Below, piece after piece: positions 19,077-27,436 of a DNA stretch of 64,000 nt; position 1 is the first letter of the stretch; every line of letters starts with the position of its first letter. Source of the DNA: Thalassotalea marina. GTDB taxonomy: Bacteria; Pseudomonadota; Gammaproteobacteria; Enterobacterales; Alteromonadaceae. The notes below the pieces were generated by a model. That model ran no database searches. It was given only the letters and a program-made list of their open reading frames with translations, and was not told the origin of the DNA. Made by a program: the position numbers and the translations under genes. The stretch lies in contig NZ_BNCK01000006.1 of the NCBI RefSeq assembly GCF_014656435.1, positions 126,001 through 190,000 on the forward strand. The letters are read 5' to 3'.

Positions 19077-19791
19077 ACCCTAGAATCACTTGAAAACTGC
19101 CAGATTCATCAATCAGTGGACTGTCTTTAATAGCCGAGCCAAACTGAGTATAGGATGCGTTTGCAACAATCATATGTTTACCGGAATACATCCATTGCGA
19201 ATTTACGCCAATTTCGACGTTTGTTGCAGAGTCCCCCTGATAAAACGCACGGGTTGAGGAAACTTCGTTTCGCCTTACGCCATAATAATAATCAACTAAA
19301 TCTTCGCTTAAGTTACTAACAGAAATGTAAGGAGCAATTACCCCATTTTCCATGCGATATGGTTTAGAATAAGATGCAGATAATTCGTAACCTTCATGCT
19401 CACTTGTTGCATCAGTTAACAGACTAAATGAAAAGTCGCCTAATCCAGTTTCGTAGCCAAATTCAAAACCGACATCAAAAGCGCCTTTACGTTCTTCCAT
19501 GCCTTTAAAAATATCACCATCGTCTTCTTCATAACCATCAAATCTGTACTGACCTTTAAATGCCATTTTAAAGTCGCCTGATTCAAACAATTTGTAAGAA
19601 ATCATTGGCCCCAATAACTGAAAATTTTCCGTTTGAATAAAAAGAGCAGGTACCACATTAGTTTCTGCGCTTACATCAACATAACCTTCATTACTACTAA
19701 TCGCAGCTAAACCTACGCCCCATTGAGTATCGGCGGCAGCACTTGCTGCAAGTAGGGCACAAACAATTGGTAAATACTTAATTGATTTCAT
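19060..19791 (-). CDS. MipA/OmpV-family outer-membrane protein
   Basis: An outer-membrane beta-barrel with a signal peptide ending ASAAA and a C-terminal aromatic residue (YVYAF), as needed for barrel insertion. The MipA/OmpV pattern is visible: GVGLAAISS near the start, a central GDFKMAFKGQYRFDGY strand and alternating hydrophobic strands to the end. The ATG at 19791 (MKSIKY) gives a proper signal peptide with GGAA upstream; the frame is open to 19836. As first gene of an operon with an RND pump and a two-component system it may provide the outer-membrane part of an antimicrobial-peptide or envelope-stress response. Its exact role is not known. Confidence 0.82.
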   Translation of the reverse strand: MKSIKYLPIVCALLAASAAADTQWGVGLAAISSNEGYVDVSAETNVVPALFIQTENFQLLGPMISYKLFESGDFKMAFKGQYRFDGYEEDDGDIFKGMEERKGAFDVGFEFGYETGLGDFSFSLLTDATSEHEGYELSASYSKPYRMENGVIAPYISVSNLSEDLVDYYYGVRRNEVSSTRAFYQGDSATNVEIGVNSQWMYSGKHMIVANASYTQFGSAIKDSPLIDESGSFQVILGYVYAF

Positions 19792-19836
19792 TTTAAATTC
19801 CATTAATTCTAAATAATTGAAAAAAGTCACTGTCAT

Positions 19837-20147
19837 TATCTAAAATGCTAGGCTGCTACAATTGATGGATACTACATCACGTAGCAAAAGCTTACTTATG
19901 CTCTAATCAAGATTTGATAGCAGCCTTGCTTTAGATAACTGCATCTTAATTGGTGGTTTTTTCCTGAACCTTACATGCGGTAAGGTAAATGAAGAAATTC
20001 TGTAAGGTTTGAGAAAGGTTTAGAGTTTCTCATGCCTCTAAAAGACTTTTTTTGCGCTTTAACACTCTAAAATCAACGGTTAAAATATAAAAAACAAACA
20101 TTTGTTTACTTTGATTTAAGGTAAAAAAATTTTCATTAAGGTTAATC
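19837..20147. other. Divergent intergenic region mipA / patatin
   Basis: A 311-base gene-free stretch. It holds the promoter of the mipA-RND operon (a TAGATAAT-like -10 near 19840 on the minus strand) and a cluster of AAGGT repeats at 19968-20025. The remainder is AT-rich with no small ORF I can support. Confidence 0.6.
19968..20025. promoter_or_regulatory. Phased AAGGT repeats, likely OmpR-family operator
   Basis: The perfect inverted repeat ACCTTAC-N5-GTAAGGT occupies 19968-19986. The units TAAGGT at 19981 and 20003 and AAAGGT at 20014 follow on one strand, spaced 22 and 11 bases apart. An 11-base period is typical for OmpR/PhoB-family regulators. The mipA-RND-regulator operon is the natural target, although the site is about 190 bases upstream of mipA; the patatin gene on the other side is the alternative. 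Confidence 0.55.
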
Positions 20148-21200
20148 ATGCTAGACGTATATGCAGGAAATAAAGCTCGCGCCACCATAGAAGAACAAGG
20201 CTTGCAAGCAGATCTATTCACCACCATGTTTGGCGCAAGCGGTGGCCCCAAATGGTTTACCCTTTTTGGTTTAGATAAATACCTTTTTGGCGAGTTTTTT
20301 AAAGATAGAACACTACCATTAGATTTAATTGGTTCTTCCGCTGGTGCTTTTCGCTTTGGCGCTTTAAGCCAAGGTGATCCGATTAAGGCGATTACCAACT
20401 TAGCCAGCATTTATAGTAATACCGTTTATTCTGATAATGCTGATGCGACAGAAATCACTGAAAAAGCTATAGACCTGATTAATGCCGTATACCCAAAGGC
20501 TGGTATTGCTGAATCGGTTAACAATCGTGTTTTTCGACCACATTTTATTGTGGCAAAATGCTCAGGACTTACAGCAAGTCAACATAAACTACCTCAGTTA
20601 GCAGGACTCATTGCCAGCTTGGTATTAAATCGAATTAATCGAAGTTTATTAGCCAATCAATATCAACGTTTTATGTTTAAATCGGCACAAAGTGATTTAA
20701 CTATTGATGCAGCAGATCCTTTTACCACACACTATCACGCGCTAACGAACGAAAACTTTACTCAAGCGCTATTAGCTTCTGGCTCAATTCCTATGGTAAT
20801 GAATAGTGTTAATCATATTGCAGGTGCACCAACAGGGATTTACCGCGATGGCGGTATTATCGATTACCATTTTGACATCAGTATTGAGCAGCAACAGGGC
20901 TTAATTTTATACCCACATTTTAACAATGCACCAAAACCGGGATGGTTTGATAAAAATTTGTCGCGACACTGTTCACATAAAAATTATGACAAGGTGGTAA
21001 TGCTTGCACCCTCAAGAGAATTTATTGAGCGTTTGCCGTTTAAAAAAATTCCAGATAGAAAAGACTTTACTGATATGGATGCCAGTACTCGCATTAAATA
21101 CTGGACACAAGTGCTAGCGCAAACAGAGCAACTAGCAGAGTCCTTTGACGATATAGTACAAAGCCAAGCAATTGATAAAATTAAGCCACTACCGTTTTAG
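20148..21200 (+). CDS. Patatin-like phospholipase family protein
   Basis: A 350-residue lipid acyl hydrolase of the patatin fold. The oxyanion-hole motif is FGASGGPKW (residues 28-36), the nucleophile elbow is GSSAG with Ser64, and the catalytic Asp lies in YRDGGIIDYHFD. All elements of the Ser-Asp dyad are present, so it should be active. There is no signal peptide, so it is cytoplasmic or membrane-associated. It is preceded by AAGG at a suitable distance. The substrate is unknown. Confidence 0.85.
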   Translation: MLDVYAGNKARATIEEQGLQADLFTTMFGASGGPKWFTLFGLDKYLFGEFFKDRTLPLDLIGSSAGAFRFGALSQGDPIKAITNLASIYSNTVYSDNADATEITEKAIDLINAVYPKAGIAESVNNRVFRPHFIVAKCSGLTASQHKLPQLAGLIASLVLNRINRSLLANQYQRFMFKSAQSDLTIDAADPFTTHYHALTNENFTQALLASGSIPMVMNSVNHIAGAPTGIYRDGGIIDYHFDISIEQQQGLILYPHFNNAPKPGWFDKNLSRHCSHKNYDKVVMLAPSREFIERLPFKKIPDRKDFTDMDASTRIKYWTQVLAQTEQLAESFDDIVQSQAIDKIKPLPF

Positions 21201-21207
21201 TGGCTTA
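21182..21207 (-). terminator. Hairpin overlapping the patatin stop codon
   Basis: TAAGCCACTA and TAGTGGCTTA form a perfect 10-bp stem. On the minus strand it is followed by AATTTTATC, so it could end the transcript of the VOC/kinase genes. Confidence 0.45.
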
Positions 21208-21232
21208 CAACAGAGCTCAAAAAATAAAAAAC

Positions 21233-21607
21233 CTAAGCTTTTTGATAAATGGCACAAACCGCACCGGCAGGATCTTTAATCACCGCATACTTGTCATCAC
21301 CCATTGACTTAATTTCGGTAACCATACTGCCGCCTTTGTCTTGCACGGCTTGTGCTGCTTGTTCAATGTTTTCAACTAAAAAATATGGTAACCAAGCGGG
21401 GGGAATATCTATATTACACCCTTTGGCATGACAAATACCGGCAACCGCCTCCCCTTCATCAGTCAACATCGCATAGTCATTGTAATCCCCCATCGAAACT
21501 TCAGAGGATTGCCATCCAATCACCTCTTGATAAAACGACTTCACTTGATCTGCATTGCCAACTGATAAATCTAACCACGCCATATGCCCTATTTTGTTTT
21601 CCATCAT
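21233..21607 (-). CDS. VOC-family (glyoxalase/bleomycin resistance fold) protein
   Basis: A 124-residue protein of the vicinal oxygen chelate superfamily. It shows the paired beta-alpha-beta-beta-beta modules: HMAWLDLSVGNADQVKSFYQ at the start and PAWLPYFLVENIEQAAQ in the second half, closing with VIKDPAGAVCAIYQK. It is cytoplasmic and its substrate is unknown; the family covers lyases, dioxygenases and binding proteins. It follows the Ser/Thr kinase gene by 11 bases and is probably co-transcribed with it. Confidence 0.82.
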   Translation of the reverse strand: MMENKIGHMAWLDLSVGNADQVKSFYQEVIGWQSSEVSMGDYNDYAMLTDEGEAVAGICHAKGCNIDIPPAWLPYFLVENIEQAAQAVQDKGGSMVTEIKSMGDDKYAVIKDPAGAVCAIYQKA

Positions 21608-21618
21608 GTTGTCCTTTG

Positions 21619-23445
21619 TTATCTGACCGCTTTGGGGTTAATCGGATAATACTTTTCTGGCAAACAATTAATATGCTCAAAAAAGCGTGTATCTTTATAG
21701 GGGAGTTTCATAAATCCTGAAATTCCAAGCCCTTTGATTGTAGGCAACAACGCCAACAATTGCGCGAGCAATTGTGCAAAAGCATCTTTTTCTTGGTGAT
21801 TTAACAACATCAAATAGCTGTGAATTTTTAAATGGGTCGGCAGCACCTCAAAAATAATACAGCCAGTGTGGTGAATTTGGTTAAGTTGCGCTAACACTTC
21901 CATCATTTCATCTGGCAAATGTAAATATTCATCGGGGTCTTTACCGTCTTCAAAATAAGAATGCAGTTTAGTTTGATCGTCCAACTCAGGCACTGCACTA
22001 ACGTCAAATGGAATAACTTGCTCAGGCTTAGCTCTGAACTTATGCCTAGCCGATTCTCGCTCAACATGTAGAGTATTTCTGGCGTTAAATAAACAACTTT
22101 TAAATACACCAATTCGGTATATGCCTTGAGCTAAACTCACCATGTTATTAACCGCACTTTGAAATGAGGCTTTCAGTGAAGGATCAAACAAGGTGAGGTT
22201 GGAGTCGATATACACACCTTCTTTTTGCCAGCGTACTGCAAGGCCACCAACCACAGGGAAATTACCTAAACGACTTACCGCAGCGACAAACGCTTTTTCA
22301 GTATCCCCCATGCCCATTAAATAGTTTTTATAATACTTTTCAAGTTGTGCATCGTTAATATCTGACAAGCTCCCTTCAACTACTTCTTCCCTTAAAAAGG
22401 ATTTTCGAGAGCCATACACTACGGTATCAATTTCTTGGCCTTTGGCTTTACACCAAACAGGAATCAGCGGTGATACTTGGGGCCAAGTTAATTCGCGAGC
22501 TAGCACGGTATTTTTTAACTGATACAAGTGCTTAAAAAAATAATCACCCGCTTTATCTCTAGTAGCCTTATCATCGCTCAACATACCTTCAATCACCTTT
22601 GCCAATAATTTAGGCAAGCCTAATGACAAAGGTGAGATCACTTTATGGCCATATCGACATGACTGCCCTGACGCTAGCGCATATAAGGTAGCTGCCATGC
22701 CTTGTTCATCAAAGCGCGGAGATGACATCTCACCACTAATTTGCTCTGGGCCAATAAAATAAACGTCACCTAACCTAGCATTTGAATTTTGTAAGTCACT
22801 GCTCATCAAATCCATAATGTTATTGGCTGTTGTTTGGCCATGAATATCTAATTGAGCATAAACTGCTGAGCCCCAATCAATGAGATAGAGTTTGTTTTCC
22901 GCTTCATCATAAACAAGGTTAGAGGGCTTAATATCACCGTGAACATACGGCTTACCTTTGTTGTGTTTGGCAACATTTCGCAAATACAGCAATATATCAG
23001 CCAGTTGCAAAGCAATATTAACGATAAGTTCTGGCGCTAGCGGTCCTTTTTGATGTGATAGTTTTTCTAAATCAATACCCGGTGCACGTTGCATTCGAAC
23101 AATAGATTGACGTTTTATTTTGTAATATTCATAAATTTTAGGAATACGCTGGTGAGCTAATTCTCGCTGGATTTCAGCTTCATCAGCCAAGCGATCTTGC
23201 ACGTGCTGGGGCAGATTAATGCGAGAAAACTTAAAAACATGAGACTCATTATTTTCATCTTCACCAGCAAAAACGAAGCCGTAAGCTCCTTTCCCCAACA
23301 GCGATATATTTTTATAACCTAATAAAGCGAGTTGTTGTTTACACAGTTCAACCCAAGTTTTTAATTTCGTTGCGTCTTTGTGGCTCAACAAATAAATAGA
23401 CTGTTCTTCAGCAATGTAAAAGTGTTGTAGTTTTTTATTTGCCAT
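21619..23445 (-). CDS. Serine/threonine protein kinase with uncharacterised C-terminal half
   Basis: An eukaryote-like kinase of 608 residues. The N-terminal half has a complete catalytic core: glycine loop GKGAYG (51-56), Lys72 in VFKFSR, catalytic loop HGDIKPSN (169-176, HGD instead of HRD) and metal-binding Asp190 in IDWG (instead of DFG). After about residue 330 I recognise no domain; this half is rich in charged and hydrophobic residues, with no transmembrane helix and no PASTA repeats. It is therefore a soluble kinase. It is followed by a VOC gene. Its target is unknown. Confidence 0.83.
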   Translation of the reverse strand: MANKKLQHFYIAEEQSIYLLSHKDATKLKTWVELCKQQLALLGYKNISLLGKGAYGFVFAGEDENNESHVFKFSRINLPQHVQDRLADEAEIQRELAHQRIPKIYEYYKIKRQSIVRMQRAPGIDLEKLSHQKGPLAPELIVNIALQLADILLYLRNVAKHNKGKPYVHGDIKPSNLVYDEAENKLYLIDWGSAVYAQLDIHGQTTANNIMDLMSSDLQNSNARLGDVYFIGPEQISGEMSSPRFDEQGMAATLYALASGQSCRYGHKVISPLSLGLPKLLAKVIEGMLSDDKATRDKAGDYFFKHLYQLKNTVLARELTWPQVSPLIPVWCKAKGQEIDTVVYGSRKSFLREEVVEGSLSDINDAQLEKYYKNYLMGMGDTEKAFVAAVSRLGNFPVVGGLAVRWQKEGVYIDSNLTLFDPSLKASFQSAVNNMVSLAQGIYRIGVFKSCLFNARNTLHVERESARHKFRAKPEQVIPFDVSAVPELDDQTKLHSYFEDGKDPDEYLHLPDEMMEVLAQLNQIHHTGCIIFEVLPTHLKIHSYLMLLNHQEKDAFAQLLAQLLALLPTIKGLGISGFMKLPYKDTRFFEHINCLPEKYYPINPKAVR

Positions 23446-23529
23446 TACAGATACGCCAAATCGTTATTCATATCAGATATATTAAAATTTACATTTATTA
23501 CTTAAAACTTTCATTTTGTCATTAAAGCG

Positions 23530-23645
23530 TCACAAAGCATATTTACTATTAGCTTACTTAATGACGACGGCTCGCTGTTAATTGAGTACTCTCTAGATGA
23601 CATTTTGCGAAGTTCCCTGCCTCAACACTGTTGAGGCTTTTTTTT
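23530..23645 (+). ncRNA. Candidate plus-strand small RNA
   Basis: Between two minus-strand genes lies a plus-strand intrinsic terminator (23619-23645) with no plus-strand gene before it. A TTGTCA near 23516 could be a -35 element. The inferred transcript, about 100 bases, would contain no ORF of note. This is inference from position and terminator only; the 5' end is a guess. Confidence 0.35.
23619..23645 (+). terminator. Intrinsic terminator, plus strand
   Basis: GCCTCAA-CACTG-TTGAGGC, a perfect 7-bp stem, followed by eight T. The T-run overlaps the stop codon of the minus-strand transporter gene. No plus-strand gene precedes it. Confidence 0.8.
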
Positions 23646-25020
23646 ATTTCAATAACAGTAAATAACACAATAAACCAACGATACAAGAAACCACAAAGCT
23701 CAATACCGCCCCTTCCTTGACCATACGCTGAATGGTTACCTTTCCTGTTGCATAAGCAATGGCATTAGGCGCAGTTGCCACCGGCAACATAAAGGCACAG
23801 CTTGCTACCATAGCCGCAGGTATCATAAAGACACTTGGCTCTAAACCAGCCGAAATGGCGGCAGCAGCCAATATTGGCATTAACAGTGTTGCTGTTGCTG
23901 TATTACTGGTGATCTCGGTAAGGTAGGTTACTGTTAAACAAATCGTTAGAATCATCAAAAGTGCAGGTAAATTAGCTAACGAAGTTAACCACTGACCCAA
24001 TAATTCACTTAACCCTGATGCACCAAATGCTTTAGCAATCGCAATACCACCAGCAAACAACAGTAGCATGCCCCACGGAATGTCAACCGCACTTTGCCAG
24101 TCAAGTAACTTGTCACCTTTACCATTTGGAATAAGGAACATCAACACTACAGCAAAAAGTGCCACTGTACTGTCCCCTGCCATTGGTACATTAAACCAGT
24201 CACTCCAGCCACCAAAAGGTTGAGTTCGAGTGATCCATGCAACAGCTGCAAAACCAAACACATATAAGGTACGTTTTTCTTCTTCGCGCCATTGGCCTAA
24301 TTGTGGAAGAACAATTTCATTTTCAAGTTTCACGTTACGCGTCAACCAAAGTGCTACTATCGGTATTACCACTAATACCACTGGCACGCCCAGCTTCATC
24401 CACTCATAAAAACCAAACTCGCTGCCGGTATACTCTTCGTAAATAGCCATAAAAATAGCATTTGGTGGTGTTCCAATGGGAGTGCCTATACCACCTACAC
24501 TTGCCGCATAAGCAATACCTAAAATCAGCGCCGTCGTTAACCTAGGGTTATCTGTATGACTTAATATCGCAATCGCAATTGGCAACATAATGAGAGTCGT
24601 TGCGGTATTAGAAATCCACATACTTAAGACTGCTGACGCAAGCATAAAGCCCATCACTAAACGCTTGGCGCTAGAAGTGCCCGCTAGCCGCACCATATAT
24701 AGAGCTAAGCGCTGATGGGTGTTACTTTTTTCTATTGCTTTAGACAACATGAATGCGCCCATCAGCAACAAGATCACATGACTGCCAAGCGCAGACGCTA
24801 CCGCTTTATCGTCTAAAATGCCAAACAGCGGGAACAGAGCAAAAGGCACTATTGATGTGGCAGGTATAGGTAAGGCTTCTGTCACCCACCAAATGATGGT
24901 TAATAAGGTAATTGCTGCGGTTATAGCAGGTTTATCTTCTAAGCCTATAAATGACAATAAAAAGTAAGATAAAACTGCTATACAAGGTGCCAATATTATT
25001 ATTTTTGTTTTGGATACCAT
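23644..25020 (-). CDS. DASS-family sodium:dicarboxylate (SLC13) transporter
   Basis: An inner-membrane carrier of 458 residues with about 11-12 hydrophobic segments. The DASS family signatures are seen: NTATTLIMLPIAIAI in the first half with the Ser-Asn-Thr hairpin (MWISNTATT), and ITSNTATATLLMPILAA in the second. It should import C4-dicarboxylates or related anions with sodium; the exact substrate is unknown. It follows nagZ by 13 bases and may be in that operon. Confidence 0.9.
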   Translation of the reverse strand: MVSKTKIIILAPCIAVLSYFLLSFIGLEDKPAITAAITLLTIIWWVTEALPIPATSIVPFALFPLFGILDDKAVASALGSHVILLLMGAFMLSKAIEKSNTHQRLALYMVRLAGTSSAKRLVMGFMLASAVLSMWISNTATTLIMLPIAIAILSHTDNPRLTTALILGIAYAASVGGIGTPIGTPPNAIFMAIYEEYTGSEFGFYEWMKLGVPVVLVVIPIVALWLTRNVKLENEIVLPQLGQWREEEKRTLYVFGFAAVAWITRTQPFGGWSDWFNVPMAGDSTVALFAVVLMFLIPNGKGDKLLDWQSAVDIPWGMLLLFAGGIAIAKAFGASGLSELLGQWLTSLANLPALLMILTICLTVTYLTEITSNTATATLLMPILAAAAISAGLEPSVFMIPAAMVASCAFMLPVATAPNAIAYATGKVTIQRMVKEGAVLSFVVSCIVGLLCYLLLLK

Positions 25021-25033
25021 GGGGGTCCTTAGA

Positions 25034-26050
25034 CTATTTTTGAATTTTAATATTTTTGTCCGATAATTCTTGCCACAATGTAAGGCCTTTCATTTGAGAC
25101 CAAGTCAACGGCTTTTTCATCAACATATTGGCAATACGATGGCTACTGTCACCTGTTAGCTCAATATTGGCATTATCAATCACATTTATTAACGCATCTC
25201 GATTATTGCACACCAACAACATGTCACAACCAGCTTCTTGAGCAGCTTCTGCGCGCTCAATATAACCACCAATAGACGAGGCAGCTTCCATAGATAAGTC
25301 ATCACTAAAAATTGTGCCATTAAAGCCCAATTGTTTGCGCAGTATGTCTTGTAACCAAATTCGTGAAAAGCCAACAGATTTATTGTCTACTGCTGGATAG
25401 ATAACATGAGCAGGCATAATAGCGTCGAGTTTATTGGCACTGATTAGTTGTTTAAACGGAATAATATCTTTGTTGGTAATTTCTTCAAATGAACGACCAT
25501 CCACAGGTAAGTCAACATGCGAATCTGCTTGAACACTTCCATGGCCAGGAAAATGTTTACCCGTCGCTTTCATATCAACATGTGCCATCCCCTCAATAAA
25601 GGCTGTGGCTAAGGTGATAATGATTTCAGGCTCATCACCAAATGCACGTAATCCGATAACTTCGCTAATATCGTTGATATCTAACACAGGAGCAAAACTA
25701 ATATCTATACCAATGGCTCTTACTTCTAACGCCATCAAAGCGCCAGCATTCCATGCATATTGCTTTGCGAGTTTAACATCATTATTTGCCAACGATGTAA
25801 GCGCTCCCATCGCTGGGATTTGTGAAAAGCCTTCGCGAAAACGTTGAACGCGACCACCTTCATGATCGACAGCAATCAATAGCGGCTGTTTAGCATTTGC
25901 TCTGATATCACTAATGAGTTGTTGAATTTGAGGAATAGAGTCGAAATTTCTGGAGAATAAAATCAACCCACCAACAAGTGGGTGTTGAACAAGCTCTTTA
26001 TCTTGTTCAGTTAATGACGTGCCTAGCACGTCCATCATAATTGGGCCCAT
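25034..26050 (-). CDS. nagZ: Beta-N-acetylhexosaminidase NagZ
   Basis: Family 3 glycosidase that removes N-acetylglucosamine from 1,6-anhydro-muropeptides in cytoplasmic peptidoglycan recycling. The signature KHFPGHG with the catalytic-dyad His, and the nucleophile Asp in FSDDLSM, are both present. The 338 residues from the ATG at 26050 match the NagZ norm, and the N-terminus MGPIMMDVLG aligns with the E. coli start; the frame is open to a GTG at 26056. It follows a PsrA-like regulator, the same gene order as in Pseudomonas. Confidence 0.95.
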   Translation of the reverse strand: MGPIMMDVLGTSLTEQDKELVQHPLVGGLILFSRNFDSIPQIQQLISDIRANAKQPLLIAVDHEGGRVQRFREGFSQIPAMGALTSLANNDVKLAKQYAWNAGALMALEVRAIGIDISFAPVLDINDISEVIGLRAFGDEPEIIITLATAFIEGMAHVDMKATGKHFPGHGSVQADSHVDLPVDGRSFEEITNKDIIPFKQLISANKLDAIMPAHVIYPAVDNKSVGFSRIWLQDILRKQLGFNGTIFSDDLSMEAASSIGGYIERAEAAQEAGCDMLLVCNNRDALINVIDNANIELTGDSSHRIANMLMKKPLTWSQMKGLTLWQELSDKNIKIQK

Positions 26051-26122
26051 AAACACTTATATTTGGCAAACTTTTCGCTACTCTACCGAATAATGTGCTA
26101 TTAAAAAAGTGCTAACTTGCGG

Positions 26123-26749
26123 CTAATCGGCCAAAGGCGCACCAACACCAGCTGAAACAAAAGGGATAAGTTTGCGGATCACATCACCAATATCGAGCTG
26201 CTGAGAAAAGTCATTTTGCGCGATATCCATCAAAGCGTCGCTTGAAGACATAGTGAAAACCACAGTCCCCATGGTGAAGTGTAATCGCCAGAAAATATCT
26301 TCAGGCGTTAATTCAGGGTAAGCACGTTGCACCGCACCAACAAAGTTAGTAATAACTCCTGGATATTGTGTGGTTAAAAACCAACGCAAAAAACCTTGGC
26401 TATCAGTATAACCTCGACCTAACAGTTGCAAAAAGTTACTAGTGCCGTTTTCTCGAAAAACGTTTAAAGATAATAATGGGTCAATAAAAGCAGAAAACAC
26501 TTCAACTAACGTTGGGCTTTTTTCCTGTTGGCACACCACAGACAAGGAAGCTTCTAATTTTGGTGCTAGCTCGTTCATATAACGAGACATAACGGCCTTA
26601 ATTAGTTCTTTTTTTGAACCATAATGATAGTTTACTGCAGCTAAATTAACATCTGCCAGACTGGTGATTTCTCTTAGCGATGTCCCATTAAAGCCCTTGT
26701 CAGCAAATAAGGTTTCTGCGGCATCGAGAATTTTAGTTTTTGTGCTCAT
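26123..26749 (-). CDS. psrA: TetR-family regulator, PsrA-like (fatty-acid regulator)
   Basis: A 208-residue TetR repressor. The helix-turn-helix (about residues 20-50: GTSLREITSLADVNLAAVNY-HYGSK) is nearly identical in pattern to PsrA of Pseudomonas. PsrA senses long-chain fatty acyl ligands and controls beta-oxidation and stationary-phase genes. Support is threefold: the HTH, the neighbouring nagZ (same order psrA-nagZ in P. aeruginosa), and an AAAC-N4-GTTT palindrome at 26791-26808 just upstream. I chose ATG 26749 over the TTG at 26770. Autoregulation is likely. Confidence 0.8.
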   Translation of the reverse strand: MSTKTKILDAAETLFADKGFNGTSLREITSLADVNLAAVNYHYGSKKELIKAVMSRYMNELAPKLEASLSVVCQQEKSPTLVEVFSAFIDPLLSLNVFRENGTSNFLQLLGRGYTDSQGFLRWFLTTQYPGVITNFVGAVQRAYPELTPEDIFWRLHFTMGTVVFTMSSSDALMDIAQNDFSQQLDIGDVIRKLIPFVSAGVGAPLAD

Positions 26750-26790
26750 GATACAACCTGTCAGGCTCAAATTTATTATCTGATGAACAG

Positions 26791-26808
26791 TTTAAACAAG
26801 CGTTTAAA
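26791..26808. promoter_or_regulatory. PsrA-type operator
   Basis: TTTAAAC-AAGC-GTTTAAA is a perfect 7-bp inverted repeat with a 4-base spacer. Its core AAAC-N4-GTTT is the published PsrA box. It lies 42 bases upstream of the psrA-like start codon, as expected for autorepression. Confidence 0.75.
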
Positions 26809-26939
26809 ATAACGCAACAAGCTGAAAGATATCGCTGATTACATTTGATTACCAAATAACAAACAAAAGCAATGTAATATCTAAAACGTAATAAACGCTT
26901 TTAAAGTAATGCTTTAGAGTGACTTTGTTGTTACGCCTT

Positions 26940-27190
26940 TGAGATTAGTTAATACCATTTAATTAATTAGGGGTCGTTATGCTTACACGTTTGTTGATGG
27001 TAATTTTTGACAAATCTCACTAAGTGTTCTGGTTTATGAATCACTTCATCCCCCTTAACACTCTGTTTTATTTAATAAAGTTATCGCCACATGGCTTCAG
27101 TTAAACGGCAAATCAACAGCCCCCATCAAACTAATGATTATGTCGATTGGTATTAACCCAGCTCAGCCCCCCTTTGGCTGAGCTTTTTTT
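26940..27190 (+). ncRNA. Candidate small transcript with 14-codon ORF
   Basis: A plus-strand terminator with no annotated gene before it. Inside, the ORF at 26979-27023 encodes MLTRLLMVIFDKSH, preceded by AGGGG at 7 bases. It could be a leader-like or dual-function small RNA. The 5' limit is not determined. Confidence 0.3.
27160..27190 (+). terminator. Intrinsic terminator
   Basis: AGCTCAGCC-N7-GGCTGAGCT followed by seven T. A strong plus-strand terminator. Confidence 0.85.
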
Positions 27191-27338
27191 CTTTAATTTT
27201 TAACAAGTTAAATTTTTTTGCAGATAATTGCAGATCAAGGGAAAAATTTAGGTTATTATTTGACCACTCTTAAGGATGAATTTTCAATAGTGGGAATGTA
27301 TTGAAAAAGAGAGTGTTCTATGTTTCATGAATTTTTTC

Positions 27339-27363
27339 GCCCGGCTAAATGCCGGGCTTTTTT
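27339..27363 (+). terminator. Intrinsic terminator
   Basis: GCCCGGC-TAAAT-GCCGGGC followed by six T, 74 bases before the M2 peptidase start codon. An 18-codon ORF (27320-27376) overlaps the whole hairpin. Confidence 0.85.
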
Positions 27364-27436
27364 ATTGCCGCTATAAATATTTCAATTCATCTTTTATACT
27401 AAGGCCTGTTTAACAACACATTTACATAGGCCTGCT

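Larger units (their letters stand above)
26809..27436. other. Gene-free region with two orphan plus-strand terminators
   Basis: More than 600 bases between the divergent psrA-like and M2 peptidase genes. It holds two intrinsic terminators (27160-27190 and 27339-27363), both on the plus strand, and two very short ORFs with ribosome-binding-like sequences: 26979-27023 (14 codons, after AGGGG) and 27320-27376 (18 codons, running through the second terminator). Two small transcripts are the simplest explanation. No tRNA or known RNA family was recognised. Confidence 0.55.
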
